Source: an uncultured Lachnospiraceae bacterium (GTDB lineage: Bacteria; Bacillota; Clostridia; Lachnospirales; Lachnospiraceae). Taken from it: 64,000 nt of DNA. The position numbers were made by a program, and so were the translations under genes. The stretch spans positions 1-64,000 of the forward strand of contig CATOPL010000002.1 of the NCBI GenBank assembly GCA_951802115.1, read 5' to 3'. Below, one piece after another: positions 9,313-18,751 of the stretch (position 1 is the stretch's first letter; the number at the start of each line of letters is the position of its first letter). The notes beneath the pieces are model-generated. The model did not search any database. It saw nothing but the letters and a program-made list of their open reading frames with translations, and was not told the DNA's origin.

Positions 9313-9388
9313 GAAAAACCAAGTGACTGGATAATACTATCTGTATTAGTTGTTGTTATTCAGTGTTATTTAGTTTCAAAAATACGGT

Positions 9389-9517
9389 TTTGTGACCTGC
9401 ATTCGTGTAATTGCTATTTTAACGCTTATTCGCCAGCTTTGCAAGCCCATTTTACACGAATCAAAAATCAAATTACACGAATTTTGGGCGAATAGGCGAA
9501 CTTTTTTCGGTCACAAA
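9389..9517. repeat. repeat-rich dyad region between the island end and uvrB
   Basis: TTTGTGACC at 9389-9397 is inverted at 9509-9517. ATTCGTGTAA at 9401-9410 is inverted twice (9452-9461, 9473-9482), and ATTCGCC/GGCGAAT pairs lie between. The left part (9389-9411) matches 348-370 at the other end of the island. It may bind integrase or excisionase, or control uvrB transcription; both are inferences. Confidence 0.5.
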
Positions 9518-9531
9518 TTGGAGGTTTTCAT

Positions 9532-11520
9532 ATGCCAGAGTTTAAATTACATGCCCCATACCAGCCCACCGGCGATCAGCCGCAGGCAATCGCCGAGCTG
9601 GTGAAAGGCTTTCAGGAAGGCAATCAATTCCAGACTTTACTAGGGGTTACGGGTTCCGGCAAGACATTCACAATGGCAAATGTGATACAAGCCTTGCAGA
9701 AACCAACGCTCGTAATCGCCCACAACAAGACGTTGGCAGCGCAGCTATACGGAGAATTCAAGGAGATGTTCCCGGAGAATGCAGTGGAGTATTTTGTGTC
9801 CTACTATGATTACTACCAGCCAGAAGCATATGTACCATCCAGCGATACTTATATTGCCAAAGACTCTTCGATCAACGATGAGATCGATAAGCTGCGCTTG
9901 TCTGCAACGACAGCGCTGTCAGAGAGGCAGGATGTAGTGATAGTCGCCAGCGTGTCCTGTATTTACGGATTGGGTTCGCCGGTTGATTATAAAAATATGG
10001 TGATCTCCCTGCGTCCGGGAATGGAGAAAGATAGAGATGAGATGATTCACAAGCTCATTGATATCCAGTATGACCGCAATGAAATGGATTTTAAGAGGGG
10101 AACTTTTCGTGTTCGGGGAGATGTGGTGGAAATATTTCCGGCAGAGTCTTCAGATACGGCGATCCGGGTGGAATTTTTCGGAGATGAAATCGAACGTTTG
10201 CTGGAGATCGATGTATTGACAGGGGAGATCAGAAGTGAGCTCAAACATGCAGCAGTTTTTCCGGCATCTCATTATGTAGTGCCAGTGGAAAAGATAAAGA
10301 AGGCAGTACTGGATATCGAGGAAGAACTGGAGGAGAGAATCCGTTATTTCAAAGGAGAGGACAAACTTCTTGAGGCACAGAGAATTTCGGAACGGACGAA
10401 TTTTGATGTTGAAATGCTGAAAGAGACCGGATTTTGTTCCGGAATCGAGAATTATTCCCGGCATCTGTCCGGTCTTGCAGCTGGGACGCCGCCTCATACA
10501 CTGATCGATTATTTTCCGGATGATTTTCTGATCATCATTGACGAGTCCCATAAAACGATTCCCCAGATCCGGGGGATGTATTTTGGAGATCAGAGCCGGA
10601 AAGGAACACTGGTGGATTATGGTTTTCGTCTGCCGTCGGCAAAGGATAACCGCCCTTTGAGCTTTGACGAATTTGAAAGTAAGATTGATCAGATGCTGTT
10701 TGTTTCTGCGACTCCGGGAGACTATGAAGCGGATCATGAGCTGTTTCGTACAGAACAGATTATCCGTCCTACAGGCCTTCTGGATCCGGAAATATCGGTG
10801 CGTCCCGTGGAGGGGCAGATTGATGACCTGATCGGAGAAATCAATAAAGAAGTAGAGAAACATCACAAAGTATTGATCACAACACTGACCAAACGGATGG
10901 CAGAGGATCTGACAGATTATATGAAGGAGTTGGGGATCCGTGTCCGGTATCTGCATTCGGATGTGGATACTTTAGAGCGGACGGAGATTATCCGGGATAT
11001 GAGACTGGATGTATTCGATGTACTGGTGGGAATCAATCTGCTTCGGGAGGGCCTGGATATTCCGGAGATTACGCTGGTGGCGATTTTGGATGCGGATAAA
11101 GAAGGCTTTCTGCGCTCAGAGACTTCTTTGATTCAGACGATCGGCCGTGCAGCACGTAATAGTGAAGGCCACGTGATTATGTATGCGGATCATATAACCG
11201 ATTCTATGCGGATGGCAATAGAAGAGACAAACAGAAGGCGGGAGATCCAGAAGGAGTATAATGAGAAGCATGGGATTACGCCGCAGACGATCCATAAAGC
11301 GGTGCGTGATTTGATTCGTATCTCCAAAGAGGTAGCTCAGGAAGAACTGAAGTTTGAGAAGGATCCGGAGTCCATGAGTGTGCAGGAGTTGGAGAAGCTG
11401 ATTGGAGAGGTTCAGAAAAAGATGAAAAAGGCGGCAGCGGAACTGAACTTTGAGGCAGCGGCTTTGCTGCGCGACCAGATGGTGGAACTGAAGAAACAAC
11501 TTCAGGAATTGAAGGAATAA
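9532..11520 (+). CDS. uvrB: UvrABC excinuclease subunit B
   Basis: UvrB verifies DNA damage and positions UvrC in nucleotide excision repair. The 662-residue length is normal. Visible elements are Walker A GVTGSGKT near residue 40, the beta-hairpin [12 protein letters not shown] from about residue 92, [14 protein letters not shown], the helicase motif [12 protein letters not shown], and a C-terminal UVR motif that binds UvrC. TTGGAGG precedes ATG 9532. The first ~90 codons up to the repeat at 9790-9803 appear to be supplied by the inserted element, because the resident gene's own 5' end lies at 2-232. uvrA does not follow. Confidence 0.97.
   Translation: MPEFKLHAPYQPTGDQPQAIAELVKGFQEGNQFQTLLGVTGSGKTFTMANVIQALQKPTLVIAHNKTLAAQLYGEFKEMFPENAVEYFVSYYDYYQPEAYVPSSDTYIAKDSSINDEIDKLRLSATTALSERQDVVIVASVSCIYGLGSPVDYKNMVISLRPGMEKDRDEMIHKLIDIQYDRNEMDFKRGTFRVRGDVVEIFPAESSDTAIRVEFFGDEIERLLEIDVLTGEIRSELKHAAVFPASHYVVPVEKIKKAVLDIEEELEERIRYFKGEDKLLEAQRISERTNFDVEMLKETGFCSGIENYSRHLSGLAAGTPPHTLIDYFPDDFLIIIDESHKTIPQIRGMYFGDQSRKGTLVDYGFRLPSAKDNRPLSFDEFESKIDQMLFVSATPGDYEADHELFRTEQIIRPTGLLDPEISVRPVEGQIDDLIGEINKEVEKHHKVLITTLTKRMAEDLTDYMKELGIRVRYLHSDVDTLERTEIIRDMRLDVFDVLVGINLLREGLDIPEITLVAILDADKEGFLRSETSLIQTIGRAARNSEGHVIMYADHITDSMRMAIEETNRRREIQKEYNEKHGITPQTIHKAVRDLIRISKEVAQEELKFEKDPESMSVQELEKLIGEVQKKMKKAAAELNFEAAALLRDQMVELKKQLQELKE
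9790..9803 (+). repeat. right attachment core (attR-like) inside uvrB
   Basis: Identical to 218-231. It lies within uvrB codons ~87-91, and the reading frame passes through it intact. The distance between the two copies gives an island of about 9.57 kb. Confidence 0.8.
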
Positions 11521-11925
11521 ATGAAAACAAATTTCCACAAATGGATTGAGGACCGAATTGAGTATCATATGACAATTTTCAGGCTCATCAGTCCGGATGC
11601 GAGACGGAAGAGCCCGTTCCTGGACGCTGTCATCGCCTGCTCTACCAGTACAGCGCAAGGGCATTATTTTGCCGCCTCCATGCTGAAGTATATCAGCATG
11701 GAAAGAGACAGGGTGGTGACTGACTTCTGTTATGGCAGTAGCAGGCTGCCGGATAACATATGGGATCAGTGCGGAGGATCATTTATACTGTCCGGAAACA
11801 TAGCCGGATTTAGATATTTTTGTGACCGGCAGCTTCATAAAGGGGATCTTCTGACCGGAGCAATATTTTCTCGGGCAGTAAGCTTTTCGACAAATTTCTG
11901 TGCAGTTTTCTCTGGTTCAAAATAG
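11521..11925 (+). CDS. possible small gene after uvrB, unrecognised
   Basis: An ATG follows the uvrB stop directly, and AAGGA just upstream could serve as ribosome site, so coupled translation is possible. The 134-residue product is rich in aromatic residues and cysteine, has no clear hydrophobic segment or known motif, and I do not recognise it. The rest of 11926-12097 holds no gene. It may be the remains of a decayed gene or a chance frame in uvrB trailer sequence. Confidence 0.25.
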   Translation: MKTNFHKWIEDRIEYHMTIFRLISPDARRKSPFLDAVIACSTSTAQGHYFAASMLKYISMERDRVVTDFCYGSSRLPDNIWDQCGGSFILSGNIAGFRYFCDRQLHKGDLLTGAIFSRAVSFSTNFCAVFSGSK

Positions 11926-12097
11926 CCAGATGGAAATGATCTTCCGATGCGATTCGATGCGACGGATCATGAGTATCCGGTTATATTATGGAGCATGATG
12001 TTCAGGTACAGGACAGATCCTCGACAGCCTGGAGATTGCTGCAGAGCCAAAATCTAACATGGCAGCCAATTTATCAGACAAAAAATATGATGGATTC

Positions 12098-13183
12098 TTA
12101 TGGAAAAAGAGTCCGTATTACTTCAGGTACCGTCGTAATTTCTGTTAAATGAGCAGCATTGTCGCCGCAGAAAATGAGACCGTTTTCTACATCGCCTTCT
12201 ACAGCGCGGATCAGAGCCTGAGTAATGCAGTAAGGTGCTGTTTTGGGACTGCATTTTTCGAGGCAGCGATAGCATTTGCTGATGGATTCTTTTTCTTTCT
12301 TCGTCTTTTCCAGAAACGAATTATGAATAGCGCGGGCAGGCATTCCCACCGGGCTTGTAACGATTTCAATATCTTCTGCGCGGGCGGAAACGTATGCCTG
12401 TTTGAAAGAAAGTGCGGCGTCGCATTCTTTTGTAGTTACGAACGGCGTGGCTACCTGGACGCCGTCTGCGCCTAGGGACAGGGCATGGCGGACCTGAGCT
12501 GCATTCATAATGCCGCCCGCAACGATAACAGGGATGGATATACCGTATGTTTCTTCATAACTTTTCACACAGGCAATGATGTTCTGAATTTCCCGGTCAT
12601 AGGCGTCGTCATAATCTTTTTCGTACAGATGTGTGAGCGCTTCCCGCGAAAAGCCGAGATGCCCGCCTGCATGGGCACTTTCAATCACAAGCAGATCGGC
12701 AGTCCGGTGATAGTGTCGATCCCACATTTTTAATATGATGCGGGCTGCTTTTTCAGAAGATACAATGGGAGCAATTTTCGTGTCGGTTCCTTCTACATAT
12801 GCAGGCAGATCTACTGGCAGTCCGGCTCCGGAGATGATAAGATCGGCGCATGCCCGGGCGGCAGTACGCACATAGTCGCCGTAGTCTCTGGTGGCAACCA
12901 TGATATTGTAACCTAGTAATCCTGCACAGGTTCCGTCTGGTTCTGCGGCGATCATTCTTGCTTTCTGAAGTTCTGTGACCATGGCGCGCAGATTTGCCTT
13001 TTTTGAGTTTTCGGCAAAATCCGGCTCCCGAAAACCGATTTGTGCTGTGGAAATAATGCCGATACCGCCTTCTCTGGCGACTGCTCCGGCCAATCCGGAG
13101 AGACTGACGCCAACCCCCATTCCACCCTGAATTAAGGGAAGTTTTGCGGTCTTATCTCCAATACGAAGTTTTTGTCTGCTCAT
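12098..13183 (-). CDS. nitronate monooxygenase / enoyl-reductase-like FMN enzyme
   Basis: This 361-residue TIM-barrel flavoprotein belongs to the nitronate monooxygenase (2-nitropropane dioxygenase) family: PLIQGGMGVGVS at the N-terminus, the ESAHAGGHLG segment, and IPVIVAGGIMNAAQVRHALSLGADGVQVATPF, which forms the FMN phosphate site. The family includes nitronate oxidases and FabK-type enoyl-ACP reductases. The histidine-bearing AGGH motif supports membership but the substrate cannot be told. A C-terminal cysteine cluster (CYRCLEKC, then PYC) resembles an added metal site. The gene is monocistronic behind the promoter at 13206-13262, with ribosome site GGAAAGG. Confidence 0.85.
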   Translation of the reverse strand: MSRQKLRIGDKTAKLPLIQGGMGVGVSLSGLAGAVAREGGIGIISTAQIGFREPDFAENSKKANLRAMVTELQKARMIAAEPDGTCAGLLGYNIMVATRDYGDYVRTAARACADLIISGAGLPVDLPAYVEGTDTKIAPIVSSEKAARIILKMWDRHYHRTADLLVIESAHAGGHLGFSREALTHLYEKDYDDAYDREIQNIIACVKSYEETYGISIPVIVAGGIMNAAQVRHALSLGADGVQVATPFVTTKECDAALSFKQAYVSARAEDIEIVTSPVGMPARAIHNSFLEKTKKEKESISKCYRCLEKCSPKTAPYCITQALIRAVEGDVENGLIFCGDNAAHLTEITTVPEVIRTLFP

Positions 13184-13205
13184 CTGTATGCCTTTCCGGG
13201 AAAAT

Positions 13206-13262
13206 GCCCTATAATTATTTGATTATCAAAATAATTATAGGGCACATACATATGAATGTCAA
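13206..13262 (-). promoter_or_regulatory. sigma-A promoter with overlapping palindromic operator
   Basis: On the minus strand TTGACA (13257-13262), 17 bases and TATAAT (13234-13239) form a consensus promoter. A near-perfect palindrome with 15-base arms (GCCCTATAATTATTT, 13206-13243) covers the -10 box and the predicted start of transcription. A dyad in that position is typical of a repressor operator, MarR-type by appearance. No regulator gene is adjacent. Confidence 0.8.
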
Positions 13263-13288
13263 TAGAAATAGTATTAAAAACTACATAT

Positions 13289-14440
13289 TCAGTTATCGGT
13301 GTAATGTGTAAATGTGCCGATGTTTTGATATTTGAGCTCAATACCTATCTGTCCGTCCTCCTGAACGGCTCCGCACAGTCCGTCCTTCTGGACCGGGGCA
13401 AGAAGGCTGGAGTCAAAGGTGGCGGCGTAATCATAGACCGGTTCGATCGCGATATCGCCGTTTTTGTCCAGAAAGCCCCATTTTCCGTTGTCTGCCCGAA
13501 AAACAGCCAGGCCGTTGGCGCCATAAGAAGAAATGTAAACATAGGAAGGAGGCAGAAGAACCGTTCCTTTTTCATCCATAACTCCGGCAAGTCCGTCAGA
13601 TTTTACGATGGTACGGCCGTTGGAAAAAGAATAGACGAGTTCATATACAGGTTCGATGATTATTTGTCCGGATTCATCGATAAAACCCCATTTTCCGTCT
13701 GTGCTGACAGCTGCCAGACCGTTTTCGGCAAAGGAAAAAGCTCCGTCGAAAAGAAAATCAATTACTGTCTGACCATCCTGATTAATAAAGCCGTATTTTT
13801 CATTTACTTTGGCCATAGCCAGTCCGTTATCCGAGAACATTTCCAAATATTCATATTCCAGCGGGATTACAGACCTGCCATTGGTGTCGATGATGCCGTA
13901 AAGTCCGTTTTTGGACACCAGCGCCAGTCCTTTATCGGTAAAAGGGTCCACGGTATCATATTGAATGTCAACAACCAAGCTGCCGGAATTATCTATATAT
14001 CCATACAAAGTATCCTGCATGACAGCGGCAAGTCCGCAGGCAGTAAAATCCTGTATACCGGTATACGTCGGTTCAAGGACATATTCGCCCTTTTCGTCAA
14101 TTACGCCGCAGAGCCCGTTTTGACTGACGACTGCAAGGCCGTATGAAAAGACAGAGGCAGAATCAAACTGTGGTTTGATAACAAATGAACCGCTGATATT
14201 AATAAAACCATATTTTCCGTTTTTGCAGGCATAGGCAAGTCCGTTGGAGCTGAAGCTTCCGCAGTCTTCAAACTGCGGTTTGATAACAACGTTGCCATTT
14301 TCATCCACATAGCCGCATTTTCCATTTTCCATAACAGGAGCGACAGTGTCTGTACTGACCTTTTGCGCCTGTCCGGAACATCCGGTCAGAAGGAAGATAC
14401 AGGATAAGATTGAAAGGATAAAGTATGATAAGGATTTCAT
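13289..14440 (-). CDS. WG-repeat lipoprotein
   Basis: The 383-residue protein starts with a lipoprotein signal (FILSILSCIFLLTGC, lipidated Cys at 21). The rest is tandem repeats of about 35-40 residues with the pattern GxxGxIDxxGxxVIxPxYDxxxxFxxNGLAxV, the WG/KWG repeat, here ten or so copies. Such beta-rich repeats are found on cell surfaces; the ligand is unknown. No hydrolase motif is visible. It is convergent with nothing and sits between the flavoenzyme gene and the glycyl-radical operon on the same strand, with a weak AT-rich spacer on each side. Confidence 0.85.
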   Translation of the reverse strand: MKSLSYFILSILSCIFLLTGCSGQAQKVSTDTVAPVMENGKCGYVDENGNVVIKPQFEDCGSFSSNGLAYACKNGKYGFINISGSFVIKPQFDSASVFSYGLAVVSQNGLCGVIDEKGEYVLEPTYTGIQDFTACGLAAVMQDTLYGYIDNSGSLVVDIQYDTVDPFTDKGLALVSKNGLYGIIDTNGRSVIPLEYEYLEMFSDNGLAMAKVNEKYGFINQDGQTVIDFLFDGAFSFAENGLAAVSTDGKWGFIDESGQIIIEPVYELVYSFSNGRTIVKSDGLAGVMDEKGTVLLPPSYVYISSYGANGLAVFRADNGKWGFLDKNGDIAIEPVYDYAATFDSSLLAPVQKDGLCGAVQEDGQIGIELKYQNIGTFTHYTDN

Positions 14441-14486
14441 GTTCTGTCTCCATGTAATAAATATATTTTTTGAGGAAAGAAGTGCA

Positions 14487-15347
14487 TCATAAGATGCACT
14501 TCCATTCCTGCCGGCATATTTCTTTTTTTTCTTCCAGCTGTGAAATACTCATGCTGGGAATCGATTCATAATCATAAGAAAGTCCCAGTGCATGATATTT
14601 TGATGTACCCATGTTATGAAATCCCAGAAGCTGAAGCGGCACATTCAGATGTCTGGCAAAACGCGCGGTTTGGCGCAGATTGGCCTCGTTGTCATTAAAA
14701 CCGGGTATGACGGGCAGACGAATGGTCAGATCTTTGTCAGAGAGAGCATGCAGATTCTGAAGAATCATCTGATTGGATACACCAAGAATTTTTTTGTGAT
14801 GGGAATCGTCCATATGCTTCAGATCGATCAGGAACTGATCGATGGTCTGTGATAACCGATTGCACATTTGGCTGGAAAAAAGACCGTTGGATTCCAATGC
14901 AGTATGGATTCCCTTTTCCTGCAGTGCAGAAGCGGTTTTCAAAAGATATTCTGCCTGAAACGTGGCTTCTCCGCCGGAGAATGTCACGCCGCCGCCTGAC
15001 TGCTCATAAAATATCCGGTCGCGCAGAAGCTCCTGTACAAGCTGTTCTACAGAATATTCTTCACCGTAGATCTGCAGGGCTTCCTGCGGGCAATAATATA
15101 CGCAGCGCCCGCAGCAGTCGCAGAGTTGATGATCAATACGGTGATTTTGAATGGCATGTTTCGGACAAATCTGTTCGCATTTGCCGCAATCTGAACACTT
15201 GTGTTCCAGATATCCGATCTGCACAGATGGCTCCTGAGATTCCGGATTGGCACACCAGGGACAATGAAGCTGACAGCCTTTAAAAAAAACAGTTGTGCGT
15301 ATACCATTTCCGTCATGGATGCAGTATCTTTGAATGCTGTAGATCAT
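14487..15347 (-). CDS. glycyl-radical enzyme activating protein (radical SAM)
   Basis: This 286-residue radical SAM enzyme installs the glycyl radical on its partner. It has the cluster motif KGCQLHCPWC (Cys pattern of activases), an inserted ferredoxin-like domain with two CxxCxxC-type clusters (CSDCGKCEQICPKH and CDCCGRCVYYCPQE), and the SAM-binding GGGVTFSGGEAT. The start overlaps the stop of the glycyl-radical enzyme gene by four bases (ATGA), so the two are translationally coupled. The paired ferredoxin insert is typical of activases for dehydratase- and decarboxylase-type glycyl-radical enzymes, less so of PflA itself. Confidence 0.93.
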   Translation of the reverse strand: MIYSIQRYCIHDGNGIRTTVFFKGCQLHCPWCANPESQEPSVQIGYLEHKCSDCGKCEQICPKHAIQNHRIDHQLCDCCGRCVYYCPQEALQIYGEEYSVEQLVQELLRDRIFYEQSGGGVTFSGGEATFQAEYLLKTASALQEKGIHTALESNGLFSSQMCNRLSQTIDQFLIDLKHMDDSHHKKILGVSNQMILQNLHALSDKDLTIRLPVIPGFNDNEANLRQTARFARHLNVPLQLLGFHNMGTSKYHALGLSYDYESIPSMSISQLEEKKEICRQEWKCIL

Positions 15348-17716
15348 GCTGAAAAATCCATTTCGGTGCGGTCAATAATATCGTTTTGGATCTCCTTGTT
15401 CAGGTCTGTAAAAAAGGCAGTGTAGCCGGCAACCCGTACAACCAGATCCCGGTACTGTTCCGGATGTTTCTGGGCATCTCTCAAAGTTTCAGAAGATACT
15501 ACATTGAACTGTATATGATATCCGCCGGAGAGGAAAAACGTCCGGATCAGCTGCGACAGAGAACGGATTCCTTTTTCTCCCTGAAGCGCAGCCGGATGAT
15601 ATTTCTGATTGTATTGAGAACCATTGGTCATGAGCACATGGTCCAGCGATGCAACCGAAAGAGCAGCCTGTGTGGGACCTGATTTTTCGGAGCCATGACT
15701 TGGTGAGCATGCTTCTGCAATCGGGGCATAGGCATGCCTTCCGTTTGGCAGCGCGCCAACGACGGCGCCTAAAGGTACATTGGCAGAATTAGAATACATT
15801 CCGGGTATAAAATAACCACCGCGTAAATTCTGGTAACCAGAAACTGTATCACAGAAGCGGCGGACCAGTTCTCTGGCCAGACGGTCGGCTTCCGCAGAAT
15901 GATTACCATAGCGGACAATTTCTTTACGGACCCGGATCCATAATTCGTCATAACCTTTATAATCGGCATCCAGCGCGGTCACGAATTCAGGAAGCGTACA
16001 GAAGTGCTCTTCAAATACCAGTTTTTTTACGGACAGGAAAGAGTCTGTGACATCGGCCAGTCCGACACCCTGAATACCATCATAATTATACAGTGCGCCG
16101 CCGGACTGTACTTCTTTTCCACTGTCAATGCATCCGTCGGTAATGGCAGACATAAATGGAAGAGGTACAAGACGCGCATGCATGGTATCTACTGCGTTTG
16201 TCACGCGGACCTGATGTTTCAGAAGGCGTTCCATATAGTCATAGTACAGTTCTGTAAAACTCTGAAAATCAGTGATATCTTCCAGTCGTCTGGTTCCGGT
16301 CACCAGCTTCTTATGAGTCGCCGGATCTATACCATTATGCAGCATGATCTCCAGAGTTTTGGCAAGATTGAAATATCCGGAGTTGGCGAAGGCACAGAGT
16401 TTACCCTGAATTCCCATTTCGACACAGCCGATGACCGCATAATATTTTCGTGCAAGATCCAGAGGAATGCCATGGCTGACCAGAGATGGAATGGCAATTT
16501 CGTCATTATACATGGCCGGCATGCCCAGACCTTCCCGGATTACTTCTGAGCAGAGGGAAAGAAAATCATCAGGTGTACCACGATTAATACGGCAGCAGAC
16601 AGAGGGCTGCGCCATATGTACTCTGGCTGTGGTTTCGAGCATCAAATATGACAGTTCGTTTGTATTGTCATTTCCCTGTTCGTCCATTCCTCCCAGAGTA
16701 ATAGCCTGAGAGATGGGATGCCCTCCAAAGGATTTGCTGTCTTCTTCATTCCATACCTGAATGACAGAGGCAATCTTCAGCCATAGCTGGTCAGTAAGTT
16801 CTTCCGCCTGACTTCTTGTAATTCTGCCGTCTTCAATATCACGTTTATAAAATGGATATAAAAACATGTCCAGCCGTCCGGCAGATATGCCGGTTCCATC
16901 AGATTCAATTTGGGGGATAAGCTGCAGGAAAAAAACGGTTTGAATTGCTTCGTGATAAGTGGACGGTGCCTGATATGGAATTTTATCGCAGATTTCAGCA
17001 ATGGCCAGAAGCTCTTTTTTTCGCTGCTCATCTGCACTTTGGGCTTTTTCCAGCGCCAGTGCCCGATACCGAAGTGCAAAATCACGGACCGCCTGACACA
17101 CCATGATGACAGCGTCATAAAACGGAATTTTGTCTATGCCGTCCGGATCGCTCAGATCACAGGTATCCCGGAGACTTCTGGCCTGAGCTTCAATGCCCGC
17201 GAATCCTTCCTTTAACACCCGTTCCATATTGACAAGCCAGTGTCCGCAGCCTTTGGATAATGTGTAGCCGCAGGTGAATACGAGGCTGTCCATTGCGTTA
17301 GTTGTATCTTCAGGAAGCAGTGCCATGGTCTTCTCATATACGTTTTTATTTTTCCAGTAAGGGATGATTTTACGTATAGATTCCTTGGTTTCTTCAGAAA
17401 TATGAAAACGGGAACCGTCGCGAAGCTCAAATTTGTCCAGCTCATCCACAATCCAGGTGTTGACGGCAGGATTGATGGTAGAGGCACGCAGGCCATCCGC
17501 CTGATTTCCCACGATCAGATCCCAATCCTGAATCTCAATGGTCATCTGCTCCAGAACAGCTTTCAGGCCAAGTGCAGCTTTGGTAATAGGGGAAAGCTGC
17601 TCGTTTTCCTGGTAAATTTTAGTGACAATCTGTGCGCGCTCAGCACTGATGATAGGGACAGTGTTGATTAAAGCGTTGCGAAACATCTGGTTTCTTTCAG
17701 TTAATTGAAGATTCAA
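15344..17716 (-). CDS. glycyl-radical enzyme, diol-dehydratase-like, substrate unknown
   Basis: The 790-residue enzyme has the C-terminal glycyl radical loop RVAGYTAFF with radical Gly at about 764 and the active-site cysteine at about 431 in GCVE. A glutamate two residues after the cysteine (E433) is shared by glycerol, propanediol and similar dehydratases and by choline lyase, and is absent from pyruvate formate-lyase, so C-O or related bond cleavage is expected. I place the start at a TTG (17716) because a perfect AAAGGAGG overlaps the alternative ATG at 17734. Neighbours are deoC upstream and the activase downstream. No microcompartment shell gene is present. A polyol or sugar substrate is inferred from the divergent import operon. 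Confidence 0.9.
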   Translation of the reverse strand: MNLQLTERNQMFRNALINTVPIISAERAQIVTKIYQENEQLSPITKAALGLKAVLEQMTIEIQDWDLIVGNQADGLRASTINPAVNTWIVDELDKFELRDGSRFHISEETKESIRKIIPYWKNKNVYEKTMALLPEDTTNAMDSLVFTCGYTLSKGCGHWLVNMERVLKEGFAGIEAQARSLRDTCDLSDPDGIDKIPFYDAVIMVCQAVRDFALRYRALALEKAQSADEQRKKELLAIAEICDKIPYQAPSTYHEAIQTVFFLQLIPQIESDGTGISAGRLDMFLYPFYKRDIEDGRITRSQAEELTDQLWLKIASVIQVWNEEDSKSFGGHPISQAITLGGMDEQGNDNTNELSYLMLETTARVHMAQPSVCCRINRGTPDDFLSLCSEVIREGLGMPAMYNDEIAIPSLVSHGIPLDLARKYYAVIGCVEMGIQGKLCAFANSGYFNLAKTLEIMLHNGIDPATHKKLVTGTRRLEDITDFQSFTELYYDYMERLLKHQVRVTNAVDTMHARLVPLPFMSAITDGCIDSGKEVQSGGALYNYDGIQGVGLADVTDSFLSVKKLVFEEHFCTLPEFVTALDADYKGYDELWIRVRKEIVRYGNHSAEADRLARELVRRFCDTVSGYQNLRGGYFIPGMYSNSANVPLGAVVGALPNGRHAYAPIAEACSPSHGSEKSGPTQAALSVASLDHVLMTNGSQYNQKYHPAALQGEKGIRSLSQLIRTFFLSGGYHIQFNVVSSETLRDAQKHPEQYRDLVVRVAGYTAFFTDLNKEIQNDIIDRTEMDFSA

Positions 17717-17961
17717 GAAAGTACCTCCTTTCATGTGGATGTCAGCTGATAACTATGACATGATCTGTATTTTTTTAAATTGCACGCTCTGAAACGTGTC
17801 TGAAAACTCTCTTTTGTTCAGCAATATATCTAAAGAAATTGCATCATTATCAATAAATCCCCGGATTATCTTTCGATTTTGACACGAAAATTACATTTCC
17901 CCGGGCTAATATGTCGAATGTGTATTCTGTTTTTGTGCACTTTTTAATTTTCAAACATGCT

Positions 17962-18603
17962 TTAGACCAGAACCACGCCGTTGCCGGCTCCGATCCGGTC
18001 AGCGCCGGCTTTCAGAAGTGCGTCCGCGTCTTCCGGTGTACGGATACCGCCACTTGCCTTTACCTGCGCCCGGTCACCAACGGTTTTTCTCATAAGAGCA
18101 ATGTCAGCCACAGTAGCTCCGCCTGTGCTGAAACCTGTGGAAGTTTTAACAAAAGCAGCTCCTGCTTCTACAGAAAGTTCACATGCTTTGATTTTTTCCT
18201 CATCGGTCAGCAGACAGGTCTCAATAATGACTTTGACGATCGCCGGTCTGGAAGCCTCTACAACTGCTTTGATGTCCTCTTTTACCAGGTCAAAGTTCTT
18301 ATCTTTGATCGCTCCGATATTGATTACCATATCTACTTCCTGTGCTCCTGCTTTTACCGCTTCAGAAGCCTCGTATGCTTTGGCAGAGGTAAGCATGGCG
18401 CCCAGCGGGAAGCCGACAACACAACAGGTTGCCACGTCAGAGCCTTTTAATTCCTTGGCAACGAGCGGAATCTGGCATGTGTTGACGCAGACAGAAGCGA
18501 ATCCATATTCTTTCGCTTCTTTACAATATTTTTTAATCATTTCGGTAGTGGCATCAGCTTTGAGCATCGTGTGATCAATGGTTTTTGCTACATTCGTGTT
18601 CAT
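17962..18603 (-). CDS. deoC: deoxyribose-phosphate aldolase
   Basis: This 213-residue class I aldolase splits 2-deoxyribose 5-phosphate into acetaldehyde and glyceraldehyde 3-phosphate. It shows the family landmarks: IDHTML at the N-terminus, D91 in DMVINIGA, the Schiff-base lysine K153 in FVKTSTGF and K182 in [10 protein letters not shown] strong AAAGGAGG ribosome site precedes the start. It is the first gene of the minus-strand operon with the glycyl-radical enzyme 245 bases further on. Nucleoside-salvage partners (deoA, deoD, deoB) are not in the window, so a role in catabolism of a deoxy sugar made or imported locally is plausible. Confidence 0.95.
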   Translation of the reverse strand: MNTNVAKTIDHTMLKADATTEMIKKYCKEAKEYGFASVCVNTCQIPLVAKELKGSDVATCCVVGFPLGAMLTSAKAYEASEAVKAGAQEVDMVINIGAIKDKNFDLVKEDIKAVVEASRPAIVKVIIETCLLTDEEKIKACELSVEAGAAFVKTSTGFSTGGATVADIALMRKTVGDRAQVKASGGIRTPEDADALLKAGADRIGAGNGVVLV

Positions 18604-18634
18604 TTTATCCTCCTTTATAGATGAAAAAACAATT

Positions 18635-18691
18635 ATGCAACCGCTTGCATTTTGACAAGCACATCATATCATTTAATTTTTGGTTTGTAAA
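18635..18691 (-). promoter_or_regulatory. promoter and LacI-type operator for deoC
   Basis: On the minus strand TTTACA (18686-18691), 17 bases and TATGAT (18663-18668) form a promoter. ATGCAACCGCTTGCAT at 18635-18650, a LacI-family style dyad, lies just downstream of the predicted transcription start, where binding would block transcription. Confidence 0.75.
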
Positions 18692-18751
18692 GAGAGAGTT
18701 GATAAAAAATGTGCGAAATGTATAAAAATCATTTTATATTAAAATAATATA

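Noticed and set aside
9481..9531. LexA box in front of uvrB
   Set aside because: GGCGAACTTTTTTCGG is not the GAAC-N4-GTTC dyad of Gram-positive LexA sites.
10150..10956. Long open frame on the minus strand opposite uvrB (268 residues)
   Set aside because: It lies wholly in uvrB, has no ribosome site or known motif, and is a shadow of the codon bias of uvrB.
13256..14146. Plus-strand frame opposite the WG-repeat gene (296 residues)
   Set aside because: The opposite-strand repeats explain the apparent pattern; no start signal or family.
15344..17716. Pyruvate formate-lyase
   Set aside because: The active site is GCVE rather than the double-cysteine site of PflB, and the activase has two added ferredoxin clusters.
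17981..18574. Plus-strand frame opposite deoC (197 residues)
   Set aside because: Complete shadow of deoC, which has unmistakable aldolase motifs and a ribosome site.
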